A stretch of 7,036 nucleotides of DNA from Cyanobacteria bacterium UBA11153 (GCA_003511885.1 DOIX01000292.1:8533-15568); one strand, 5' to 3'. Shown: positions 1 through 5,348, numbered from the stretch's first letter. The notes: generated by a model from the letters alone, not told the origin. Numbers and translations: made by a program.

Positions 1-48
1 CTTATACAGCAAGCCCTAAGTAAAGCTTCCTCACTGAGTAAAGCTTGA
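1..48 (+). CDS. Possible C-terminal tail of an upstream gene (partial)
   Basis: Frame 1 is open from the window edge to a TGA at 46-48 and reads LIQQALSKASSLSKA. The segment contains the direct repeat AGTAAAGCTT (19-28 and 37-46), so the peptide repeats Ser-Lys-Ala. Fifteen open codons can easily arise by chance. The only support is the smooth helix-like composition and the inverted repeat that follows at 66-115. No family is recognised. Confidence 0.3.
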   Translation, partial: LIQQALSKASSLSKA

Positions 49-65
49 GTGTCTAATTTTCCCTC

Positions 66-115
66 ATCTGGTGTTACTCAATCTTTGCGGAATCCTTTGA
101 GAGCCAACACCAGAT
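66..115. repeat. 10-bp perfect inverted repeat
   Basis: ATCTGGTGTT (66-75) and AACACCAGAT (106-115) are exact reverse complements separated by 30 nt. There is no T-run after the second arm, so it is not a classical terminator, although it sits where one would serve a gene ending at 48. A HIP1 octamer GCGATCGC (117-124) follows directly. Confidence 0.5.
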
Positions 116-166
116 TGCGATCGCATAGCGCTCATAAATTAGTGGCAGGTAGTTGACTTGTTCAGT

Positions 167-172
167 TATAAT
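167..172 (+). promoter_or_regulatory. -10 box for the tRNA-Arg gene
   Basis: TATAAT is a perfect -10 hexamer ending 13 nt before the mature tRNA 5' end at 186, which predicts a start near 178-180 and a very short 5' leader for RNase P. No -35 is found at normal spacing: the nearby TTGACT (153-158) is only 8 bp upstream. Confidence 0.55.
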
Positions 173-185
173 AGTGGCTTGCATT

Positions 186-519
186 GGGGCTGTGGCTCAG
201 ATGGATAGAGCAAGCGCCTCCTGAATAATCGGGCACGGTGGGGGAAACTCCACATAGTGAATGTGGTCAAATTCGGTGAAACCTAAAGAGGAATCGGGAT
301 ATCCGCTACTCTATGGCAATACCGAGCCAAGCCTGAATCAGAGCGAATTGCGTAGCTGTCGAAATGACATTGCGGCATGATTTGACTTCAGGAAGGTGGA
401 GAGACTAGATGGCCACCACCTACAAGCTTTTTGGCTATGGTGAAGGGATAGTCCGGAGAGTGGGGAAACTCACACAAATCTGAAGCGCTAGGTCGCCGGT
501 TCAAATCCGGCCAGTCCCG
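186..519 (+). tRNA. trnR-CCU: tRNA-Arg(CCU), interrupted by a group I intron
   Basis: The exons are 186-222 and 483-519, giving a 74-nt mature tRNA that reads AGG codons. The acceptor stem GGGGCUG (186-192) pairs with CAGUCCC (512-518), and G519 is the discriminator. The D stem is 195-198/208-211 (GCUC/GAGC). The anticodon stem is AGCGC (213-217) with GCGCU (485-489). After splicing the loop is CUCCUAA with anticodon CCU. The T stem is GCCGG (495-499)/CCGGC (507-511) around the loop UUCAAAU. CCA is not encoded and must be added. The intron lies after anticodon position 36, so the gene looks like two half-tRNAs to a simple scanner. All stems pair, with a single G-U in the acceptor stem, so the gene should be functional once spliced. 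Confidence 0.93.
223..482 (+). ncRNA. Group I self-splicing intron (IC3 type) in tRNA-Arg
   Basis: This 260-nt intron has no ORF. The 5' exon ends CCU, whose last U pairs with G of the internal guide GGG (231-233), giving the usual U-G at the splice site. The intron ends in G482. Visible helices are P2 (238-243/248-253, GAAA loop), P3 (263-268/411-416), P4 UUCGGU/ACCGAG (272-277/321-326), P7 GACUA/UAGUC (403-407/449-453), P8 (417-420/439-442) and P9 (460-464/469-473, GAAA loop). The strings CAAATTCGGTGAAACCTAA, GAGCCAAGC, AGAGACTAGA and TATGGTGAAGG match, with small changes, what I recall of the Azoarcus pre-tRNA-Ile ribozyme, the IC3 model. The P6 arm (about 330-392) is longer than in Azoarcus. 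Group I introns in cyanobacterial tRNA genes are known. The complete core suggests an active ribozyme. Confidence 0.92.
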
Positions 520-532
520 TTGGTATATAATC

Positions 533-580
533 CGATCGGCTTTGCAGTTACAGGAATTGTATCCTGTCATGCTGCGATCG
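533..580 (+). terminator. Stem-loop downstream of the tRNA, possible terminator
   Basis: ACAGGA (550-555) pairs with TCCTGT (562-567) over a 6-nt loop. The helix extends outward as GCAG (544-547)/CTGC (572-575) and CGATC (533-537)/GATCG (576-580) with internal bulges. A run of five T follows at 589-593, 8 nt beyond the stem. Its position 14 nt after the tRNA fits termination, but the T-run is displaced and the stem is interrupted. Confidence 0.35.
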
Positions 581-619
581 TAAAGGGATTTTTGTTCTTA
601 AATTCCTTCTGTATAGCAG

Positions 620-654
620 TTGACAGTTGATAAGTGATAGTTGAGAATTGTCAA
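620..654. repeat. Degenerate TTGACAA heptamer array, copy 1
   Basis: Five in-register 7-bp units are visible: TTGACAG, TTGATAA, GTGATAG, TTGAGAA, TTGTCAA. The ends also form a perfect 9-bp inverted repeat, CAGTTGACA (617-625)/TGTCAACTG (649-657). TTGACA (620-625) with GAGAAT (643-648) at 17 bp spacing is promoter-like but weak, and no gene starts nearby on this strand. The same unit recurs at 3148-3238 and 5331-5407. Confidence 0.7.
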
Positions 655-853
655 CTGTCTCTATTGTCTATTGCGATAAGGATTTTTACGGATAACGAGA
701 ATATGGTGTAGAAAAGTTTTGAGAAGGGATGCTGGGCTGCTTTTAGCTTTTGTGGAAAAGTACTGAAGTACTTACGCAGTAACACTACAAATAGGAGGAT
801 AGTCTATTATAGCACTCGCCAAGGCTTTGAGGACGAAGGAGAATTTGTAGGGG

Positions 854-912
854 TGAAGCATTCCGATATAAAATCTTGCGTTAAAGCCAAGTCTTATCCC
901 CGGAATGCTTCA
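854..912. repeat. Palindromic repeat with 12-bp perfect arms
   Basis: TGAAGCATTCCG (854-865) and CGGAATGCTTCA (901-912) are exact reverse complements around a 35-nt centre with further partial pairing. The flanks GTAGGGG and GCCTCCC continue the complementarity imperfectly. The unit resembles a GGGGCGAAGCATTC-type intergenic repeat I associate with cyanobacterial genomes. A transcript would form a long hairpin. Confidence 0.65.
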
Positions 913-965
913 GCCTCCCTTCACTATTGATGCCCTAACTGCCTTGTCTATTGCTATACCAAGAG

Positions 966-1050
966 ATAACGCACCCTAGAGATAGTAATTTAGTCAGGAC
1001 TTGCGCAAACCATCTATCTGTAGGGTGTGTTATGGAAAAGTTAACGCACC
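966..1050. repeat. GTGCGTTA-type palindromic repeats
   Basis: GGTGTGTTA (1024-1032) pairs with TAACGCACC (1042-1050) over a 9-nt loop with one G-U pair. Upstream, ATAACGCACCCT (966-977) is complementary to AGGGTGTGTTAT (1022-1033) with a single mismatch, giving nested alternative hairpins. A cleaner copy of the same unit lies at 6583-6610, so this is a dispersed repeat family. Confidence 0.65.
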
Positions 1051-1154
1051 ATCCACTATTGGTAGGGTGACTGCGTAAGTCATGTTGGTGCAAGTCACAT
1101 ACTTGACAGTACCCTTCATCTGGAAAGACAATTTCCAGGTGAAAGCTTACACTC

Positions 1155-1190
1155 GCTATCTCTACACTGTTTAAACAGTGTAGAGATAGC
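1155..1190. repeat. Perfect 36-bp palindrome without a spacer
   Basis: The arm GCTATCTCTACACTGTTT (1155-1172) is followed directly by its exact reverse complement (1173-1190), meeting at a central TTTAAA. There is no mismatch in 18 bp. As RNA it would fold into a long hairpin with a minimal loop. No T-run follows on either strand, so a classical terminator is unlikely. A protein-binding site, a recombination site or the stem of a mobile repeat remain possible. Confidence 0.85.
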
Positions 1191-1220
1191 CAGCCTCAGT
1201 AACAAGACGTTTTCAGGGTG

Positions 1221-1331
1221 ATGACACCTACAAGAGGAAAGATTAGTCCAGTGCGTCACAAATACTGTAAAGCAATTCACCGTAAGGATGGTTATATCTA
1301 TAGTTTTTCCACTCTTATCGACGCTCATTAG
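1221..1331 (+). CDS. Small hypothetical ORF, 36 aa
   Basis: An ATG at 1221, preceded in frame by GTG at 1218, opens a frame to TAG at 1329-1331. The peptide starts MTPTRGKISPVRHKYCKAIH and ends DGYIYSFSTLIDAH. It is basic in the first half and aromatic in the second, without signal peptide or membrane segment. The frame is closed by TAA at 1200-1202. AGGG just before the start is too close to act as a normal ribosome site. It lies just after the 36-bp palindrome and 80 bases before the next gene. No family is recognised. It may be a decayed gene fragment or chance. Confidence 0.2.
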   Translation: MTPTRGKISPVRHKYCKAIHRKDGYIYSFSTLIDAH

Positions 1332-1410
1332 CAATTAGAGGCATTGCGATTGCAAGGTTAATCCTCAAATATTACTTCCGCTCGATTCCACCTGATTTAT
1401 CTGTGTATTC

Positions 1411-2028
1411 ATGCTTTTAAGGATTCCTCCCCATCACAACCAAGGATTGTCTTCACAACCTCGGCAGTTTAAAGCTAAATTATGGTTATGTTTGATGCCA
1501 TTACTGTCCCTTTGGTTGTTCTGTGGCTATAAGCAGATTCAAAGCTATTTTGTACAACCAGAAGCTATCTTGGTTTTAGGAGGGGAAGAAGAAAGAGAAT
1601 TATTTGCTGCTAAATTTGCTCAAAACCATCCTCAATTAGATATATGGATATCTTCTGGTAGTCCAGAATGGTATACTAATAGAGTTTTTACGAAAGCTGG
1701 AATTAAAAAAGATCGCTTGCATATCGATCGTCAAGCTACAGATACAGTAACAAATTTCACTACCCTAGTAGATAAATTGCAAGCGGAAGGAATTGACGGA
1801 GTATATTTAATTACTTCTGACGATCACATGCCTCGCGCTCGCATAATTGGTGATATTGTTTTTGGTAGTCGAGGAATTTTACTCAAACCAGTACCTGTTA
1901 AATTGGGACGTAAACCCGAGCCAATTGAAAAATGTTTCCGAGATGGTGCAAGATCTTTACTTTGGGTGGTTACGGGACATACGGGTGCTACTCTAGGTCA
2001 ATCATCGGGATTTATTAATAAAAAGTAG
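1411..2028 (+). CDS. YdcF/DUF218-like membrane-anchored protein
   Basis: The 205-residue protein has a short basic N-terminus, one hydrophobic segment (about 24-46) and a soluble DUF218-type domain from about 52. Motifs in order are AILVLGG (52-58), ISSG (80-83), TDTVTNF (110-116, where the family often has an NT.EN-like string) and YLITSDDHMPRA (132-143), then a C-terminal part with KPVPV (159-163). The DUF218 superfamily includes E. coli YdcF, SanA and ElyC, linked to envelope functions, but the reaction is mostly unknown. The topology predicts an inner-membrane anchor with the domain outside the cytoplasm. ATG 1411 is the first Met that precedes the membrane segment; no clear ribosome site is seen. 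It stands alone on this strand, and its last 27 bases overlap the convergent ATPase remnant. Confidence 0.82.
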   Translation: MLLRIPPHHNQGLSSQPRQFKAKLWLCLMPLLSLWLFCGYKQIQSYFVQPEAILVLGGEEERELFAAKFAQNHPQLDIWISSGSPEWYTNRVFTKAGIKKDRLHIDRQATDTVTNFTTLVDKLQAEGIDGVYLITSDDHMPRARIIGDIVFGSRGILLKPVPVKLGRKPEPIEKCFRDGARSLLWVVTGHTGATLGQSSGFINKK

Positions 2029-2649
2029 TTTAACTTGATTGAATCCTGAAAGCTTAATGGTTACATCATTATCTGCACGCTTGCATTCACCATGCTCTCC
2101 TTGAAAAATTGCATTCGGTGAGCTAAATTTATCTGCTTTGATGATGTGTTCAATGATATCATTGGGGATTTTTACGCTTTCTTTTTCAACTAACAACGTG
2201 ACGACTAATTCTGTACTTTTTTCAGTTTTAGAAATCGAGAAAATTGAAGGATCCCCGAAGCGAGTTACTAGGTAAAACTTGCTTAATAAAGTAATATTTT
2301 TTGTCCCCAGGATCGCGTGAAATTGTGTTTCTTTAAATCGTTCAGCTACTGCTGCAAAAATCTTCGGTAATTCCTTGGTATATGCCTAACAACCTTGAGC
2401 GATAATCTGCTCTGCTTGTTCGACATATTCTTGTATATCAAGACGAATTACGCCGTCAGCAAGGAGTCGATCGATCTGATCCTTTTTTATTTTGATTGAA
2501 AACATCCGCCGCCAAGTATACAAAAAGCCAAATAGGGCGTAAGTAGCATAAGTTTTGCCAGTATTGTTGTTACCACAAAGGATCGTAAAGTCGCTAAGGG
2601 TGAATTCAGCTTGCTTTAAAGCACCAAGATTTTTAACTTTAATTTTCAT
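2002..2649 (-). pseudogene. Truncated AAA-family ATPase with an in-frame amber codon
   Basis: The N-terminus begins MKIKVKNLGALKQAEF and carries a clear Walker A, GNNNTGKT (residues 26-33), typical of AAA_15/RecF-like ATPases that start with a KIKNL.. strand. The frame stops at TAG (2386-2388) after 87 residues. The same frame then stays open for 127 more codons (AYTKELPKIFAAVAERF onward) to TGA at 2002-2004, with protein-like composition. One substitution, probably CAG to TAG, therefore explains the break. No Walker B or signature motif is present, and such proteins usually exceed 400 residues, so the 3' part is missing too. The end runs 27 bases into the convergent DUF218 gene, so the truncation point is near there. 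The start ATG overlaps the stop of a 12-codon leader frame. The remnant is probably non-functional. Confidence 0.8.
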
Positions 2650-2684
2650 TGTCTTATCCGTTCCTCGATTCCGCGTATTTTCAT
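2646..2684 (-). other. 12-codon mini-ORF overlapping the ATPase start (ATGA)
   Basis: A good ribosome site, AGAGGA (2689-2694), precedes ATG (2682-2684) by a short spacer. The frame reads MKIRGIEERIRQ and ends in TGA (2646-2648), overlapping the ATPase ATG (2647-2649) by four bases. The ATPase itself has no comparable ribosome site, so a coupled leader peptide is conceivable. The ATPase frame is also open upstream to a TGA at 2749-2751 but has no start codon there. Chance is a real alternative. Confidence 0.25.
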
Positions 2685-2709
2685 CTAATCCTCTTTTAAC
2701 AAATGGTTC

Positions 2710-2759
2710 AAAATACCTGGTGTCACCAGTTAAAAAAAATCGGTGATATCAGGTATTTT
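2710..2759. terminator. Long stem-loop between the DUF2288 gene and the ATPase remnant
   Basis: AAAATACCTGGTGTCACC (2710-2727) pairs with 2742-2759 over 18 bp, with two G-U-type positions and a 14-nt loop. The inner arm end is GGTGATAT and the outer CAGGTATTTT. An 8-A run lies in the loop, read as T on the minus strand. On the minus strand it lies 47 nt after the DUF2288 stop and 60 nt before the ATPase start, so it could terminate the former, attenuate the latter or act as an operator. Confidence 0.5.
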
Positions 2760-2806
2760 ATGGTAACTTATATAAGTCCTAAATTCTCTGCCGTTCGATT
2801 TATTAC

Positions 2807-3103
2807 CTAAGCTATTGCTAATTGTTGTACCAAGACATAAGGTTGGACAATTAACGCTTGAAACCGGATTGTTTTATCGCTATTCCACATATTTAGTTGA
2901 TCGGGAAAAGGCTTGTGGAGTTGTTGTTTGCTAATCCAACTCTCTACAGATAGGGTATCATCGCGGGCGAAGGCTACTCCCACATCTAGTAAATCTAAAT
3001 CTTTCGTGACAAAAATGACAACATCTCGTTTAACATGAGGAATTAGCCATTCCCATTCTGCTTCATCGAGTGCTTGTGCTAGTTCCGCTCTTAAATCCTG
3101 CAT
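2807..3103 (-). CDS. DUF2288 family protein
   Basis: This complete 98-residue protein closely fits DUF2288 as I know it. The N-terminus is MQDLRAELAQALDEAEW, followed by IPHVKRDVVIFV (21-32), LDLLDVGVAFARDD (36-49), a WISKQQLHKP segment (56-65) and the closing ALIVQPYVLVQ (83-93). It has no signal peptide or membrane segment and should be cytosolic. The family is small, found in cyanobacteria and some proteobacteria, and I know of no assigned function. ATG 3101-3103 gives the expected family length. It is divergent from the transporter operon, sharing the 155-bp intergenic region that contains heptamer arrays, and is followed by a strong stem-loop. Confidence 0.85.
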   Translation of the reverse strand: MQDLRAELAQALDEAEWEWLIPHVKRDVVIFVTKDLDLLDVGVAFARDDTLSVESWISKQQLHKPFPDQLNMWNSDKTIRFQALIVQPYVLVQQLAIA

Positions 3104-3137
3104 TGTGCTAACATTATGCCCTATATTTGCTAATGTA

Positions 3138-3143
3138 ATTATA
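3138..3143 (-). promoter_or_regulatory. Candidate -10 box for the DUF2288 gene
   Basis: On the minus strand this reads TATAAT, 34 bp upstream of the ATG at 3103, predicting a start near 3131. A -35 is poor: the best is TTGTTA (3163-3168) at 19 bp spacing, formed by the heptamer array on the other strand. Confidence 0.4.
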
Positions 3144-3147
3144 GCAG

Positions 3148-3238
3148 TTGATAATTGACAATTAACAATTGAGAATGACTTGAGATAATCAAACTGTATT
3201 GAGTTGACAATTGACGATTGATGATTGATAATTAATAG
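3148..3238. repeat. Degenerate TTGACAA heptamer arrays, copy 2
   Basis: Two arrays in the same 7-bp register flank 28 bp. The first (3148-3175) is TTGATAA, TTGACAA, TTAACAA, TTGAGAA. The second (3204-3238) is TTGACAA, TTGACGA, TTGATGA, TTGATAA, TTAATAG. The 28-bp gap equals four units but its sequence is diverged. They occupy most of the divergent intergenic region between the DUF2288 gene and the transporter operon, and the second array contains the likely operon promoter. Confidence 0.8.
3204..3232 (+). promoter_or_regulatory. Sigma70-type promoter of the transporter operon
   Basis: A perfect -35 TTGACA (3204-3209), a 17-bp spacer and GATAAT (3227-3232, five of six -10 positions) predict a start near 3239, about 20 nt before the ATPase ATG. 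Both boxes are heptamer repeat units three repeats apart. No binding site for a specific osmotic regulator is recognised. Confidence 0.65.
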
Positions 3239-3258
3239 ATTTAGCTAAAATGTAGAAA

Positions 3259-4449
3259 ATGATCGAGTCAGAACCAAAAATTATCATTGAAAATTTAATT
3301 AAGATATATGGAGATAATCCTCGTCGTGCGCTCAAAATATGGCGAGATGGTGGTACGAGAGATTCTCTTTTACAAACAACGGGTAATGTTTTAGGTATTG
3401 CTGATGTTTCTCTGACAGTAAATCGAGGTGAATTATTTGTCGTGATGGGGCTATCTGGCTCTGGAAAATCAACTCTGGTACGCTGTATCAACCGTCTCAT
3501 CGATCCTACTAGCGGGCATATTTATATTGATAATGAAGATATTGCCCATTTGGATGAAAAACGGATGCGAGAGATTCGTTTGAGTAAAATTTCTATGGTT
3601 TTTCAGGGGTTTGGGTTATTTCCTCATAAAACTGTTGTGGAAAATGTGGAATATGGCTTAAAAATCCGGGGGATAGATAAAGTGAAACGCCGGGAAAAAG
3701 CAATGTTAACTTTAGAAACAGTTGGTTTATTAAAATGGGCAGATTATTTTCCGGCTGCTCTTAGTGGTGGAATGCAGCAACGGGTAGGATTAGCTCGTGC
3801 TTTAGCAACAGATGGAGAAATTTTGCTGATGGATGAACCATTTAGTGCCCTGGATCCCTTAATTAGACGAGAAATGCAGGAGGAATTATTGGCACTACAA
3901 GCAGAATTTCATAAGACGATTATATTTATTAGTCATGATATTCAAGAGGCGCTGAAAATTGGCAATCGCATTGCTGTGATGAAAGATGGATATATTGTTC
4001 AGGTTGGTACGCCTGAAGATATTATTGTTCAACCAGTTAATGACTATATTAGAGCTTTTAGTCGAGATGTTAATCGCGCCCAAGTTATCAAAACTGGCTC
4101 GATTGCCCGCCCAACTATTACTTCAATTATCGGTGGAGATTCTCTGGAGGGGGCATTGGCGAAAATGGTAGATTATAATTTGGAAGCTATGTATATTTTA
4201 GATGGTGATGGCAAGCCTGTGGGAATTCTGAAGAGACGATTACTTGAAGGAGGGATTGAACAAGGAAAAGTGGAAATAAATAAAGTGATGGAAACTAACT
4301 TTCCTGTAGCGATTGATTCTAGTACCATAGAGAATACTTTGCACCTTTGGCAAGGCGGAATCCCTGTGGCTGTAGTCGATGAAAAAGGAAAATTTCAGGG
4401 CGCGATCGCAATTTCGGCTCTTCTGGCTAGTTTGAAAGGCTCTTTATGA
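3259..4449 (+). CDS. proV: Glycine betaine/proline-type ABC importer, ATP-binding subunit with CBS module
   Basis: This 396-residue cytoplasmic ATPase would power a compatible-solute importer. The nucleotide-binding domain (about 5-270) shows Walker A GLSGSGKS (64-71), the Q-loop in VFQGFGLFPH (Q116), the signature LSGGMQQ (168-174), Walker B ILLMDEP (188-194), the D-loop SALD (196-199) and the switch His in ISHD (H226). The strings STLVRCINRLIDPTSG and PHKTVVENVEYGL are typical of ProV/OpuAA. Residues about 280-394 form a tandem CBS module, which in OpuA senses ionic strength. There is no charged tail after it, as the protein ends KGSL. ATG 3259 aligns with the usual KIIIENL.KIYG start; the ribosome site is weak. 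The stop overlaps the permease start by ATGA, indicating coupling. All ATPase motifs are intact. Confidence 0.94.
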   Translation: MIESEPKIIIENLIKIYGDNPRRALKIWRDGGTRDSLLQTTGNVLGIADVSLTVNRGELFVVMGLSGSGKSTLVRCINRLIDPTSGHIYIDNEDIAHLDEKRMREIRLSKISMVFQGFGLFPHKTVVENVEYGLKIRGIDKVKRREKAMLTLETVGLLKWADYFPAALSGGMQQRVGLARALATDGEILLMDEPFSALDPLIRREMQEELLALQAEFHKTIIFISHDIQEALKIGNRIAVMKDGYIVQVGTPEDIIVQPVNDYIRAFSRDVNRAQVIKTGSIARPTITSIIGGDSLEGALAKMVDYNLEAMYILDGDGKPVGILKRRLLEGGIEQGKVEINKVMETNFPVAIDSSTIENTLHLWQGGIPVAVVDEKGKFQGAIAISALLASLKGSL

Positions 4450-5348
4450 CTATATCTTATTGTTTAATGACGAAAATCCCCACGGCTCTGGATATCTTGC
4501 TCAATCCATTTGCTAAATATACTTTGCCTCTGGATGAGTGGATTAATATAGGAGTTGAGGTATTGGTTCAAAATTTTCGCCCTATCTTCCAAGCTATTCG
4601 CTTCCCTATTAGTTTGGCTCTGGATGGAATCGAGTCGTTATTATTATCGATTCCACCACTAATTTTTATGATTGTGGTGGGTTTAATCGTCTGGAAAATA
4701 GCTGGGCGAGGGATTGCTATTTATAGCATATTGGCTTTAACTATTATTGGATTAGTTGGAGTATGGCAAGAGGCAGTCATGACTCTAGCTTTAGTGGGGA
4801 CGGCTGTCGGATTTTGCGTGATGGTTGGCATTCCGATTGGCATTGCTTGCGCCAGGAATCAAAGGCTAGATAGATTAATTCGTCCTCTGTTGGATTTGAT
4901 GCAAACTTTTCCCACATTTGTCTATTTAGTTCCCGCAGTCATGCTATTTGGGATTGGCAAAATTCCTGGCGCAATTGCTACCATTATTGTTGCCGTACCT
5001 CCACTCATCCGTTTAACTATTTTAGGGATTAAACAAGTTTCTCCAGAAATAGTCGAAGCAGCAAAAGCATTTGGATCAAGTCCCGGACAAATTTTATGGG
5101 AAATACAACTTCCTTTAGCAATACCCACCATTTTAGCAGGAGTCAATCAAACAGTTTTATTTGCATTAAGAATGTCAGTCATTGCCTCCATGATTGCCGC
5201 CGATGGATTAGGCATGATAGTATTACAAGGCATTAACCGACTGGATTTAGGCATGGCTACAGTAGGCGGATTGGGAATTGTTGCGATCGCAATTATGTTA
5301 GATCGCATTACTCAAGCCGTGGGAAAGCAGTGGACAGTTGACAATTGA
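4446..5348 (+). CDS. proW: Glycine betaine/proline-type ABC importer, permease subunit
   Basis: This 300-residue inner-membrane protein should form the channel as a homodimer. After a polar N-terminus with PLDEWINIGVEVLVQNFRP (28-46), which is typical of ProW, hydrophobic segments lie near 70-86, 93-108, 112-134, 157-170, 174-192, 229-250 and 272-286. The EAA loop that docks the ATPase is EAAKAFGSSPG (204-214) with LPLAIPTILAG (222-232). QTFPTFVYLVPAVMLFGIG (153-171) is also diagnostic. ATG 4446 overlaps the ATPase stop; an alternative ATG at 4467 would drop seven residues, but coupling favours 4446. The last five residues, WTVDN, and the TGA are encoded by the heptamer array that starts at 5331, so the native C-terminus may have been altered by repeat insertion or expansion. 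The core domain is complete. Confidence 0.93.
   Translation: MTISYCLMTKIPTALDILLNPFAKYTLPLDEWINIGVEVLVQNFRPIFQAIRFPISLALDGIESLLLSIPPLIFMIVVGLIVWKIAGRGIAIYSILALTIIGLVGVWQEAVMTLALVGTAVGFCVMVGIPIGIACARNQRLDRLIRPLLDLMQTFPTFVYLVPAVMLFGIGKIPGAIATIIVAVPPLIRLTILGIKQVSPEIVEAAKAFGSSPGQILWEIQLPLAIPTILAGVNQTVLFALRMSVIASMIAADGLGMIVLQGINRLDLGMATVGGLGIVAIAIMLDRITQAVGKQWTVDN

Larger units (their letters stand above)
770..1080. mobile_element. MITE-like segment with 11-bp terminal inverted repeats
   Basis: ACTTACGCAGT (770-780) is the exact reverse complement of ACTGCGTAAGT (1070-1080), bounding 311 bp. A related string, AGGACTTGCGCAAA, occurs inside near 995-1008. Nested within are a 12-bp inverted repeat (854-865/901-912) and a GTGCGTTA-type palindrome (966-1050). 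No transposase frame is seen and no target-site duplication is evident in the flanks. From memory, motifs like ACTTACGCA are frequent in cyanobacterial repeats. The element boundary is inference, since 11-bp repeats this far apart could also be two independent copies of one short repeat. Confidence 0.35.
520..1410. other. Gene-poor intergenic region rich in repeats
   Basis: No convincing protein gene is visible in about 890 bases. The stretch contains the tRNA-distal stem-loop, a heptamer array (620-654), a small inverted repeat AAGTACT/AGTACTT (758-764/767-773), a MITE-like segment (770-1080), a 36-bp perfect palindrome (1155-1190) and one 36-codon ORF of doubtful status. An open frame at 712-930 lacks an ATG and crosses a palindrome, so it is not called. 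The density of palindromes suggests accumulation of small mobile or repetitive elements. Confidence 0.7.

Noticed and set aside
153..172. TTGACT plus TATAAT as a full promoter for the tRNA
   Set aside because: The spacer is only 8 bp, too short for sigma70; only the -10 box was kept.
388..570. 60-aa minus-strand frame
   Set aside because: It is the antisense of the tRNA 3' exon and the intron; the YQRDWPDLNRRP-like peptide is the usual artefact of reading a tRNA backwards.
712..930. 72-codon open plus frame containing YYSTRQGFEDEGEFVG
   Set aside because: There is no ATG or TTG; the only GTG (853) leaves 25 codons. It crosses the 12-bp-arm palindrome.
1116..1334. 72-aa minus frame starting MLMSVDKSGKTID, faintly like an IS6-type transposase string
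   Set aside because: The similarity is about a dozen residues from memory; the rest is Cys-rich and unlike any transposase, and it reads through the 36-bp palindrome.
2555..2746. 63-aa plus frame
   Set aside because: It is antisense to the Walker A-encoding start of the ATPase remnant and to the stem-loop.
2002..3103. ATPase remnant plus DUF2288 as an anti-phage defence pair
   Set aside because: The ATPase is truncated and interrupted, DUF2288 has no known nuclease motif, and a strong stem-loop separates them; nothing in the sequence supports a joint system.
3189..3500. 103-aa minus frame
   Set aside because: It is antisense to the N-terminal coding region of the ATPase subunit and the heptamer array; no family features.
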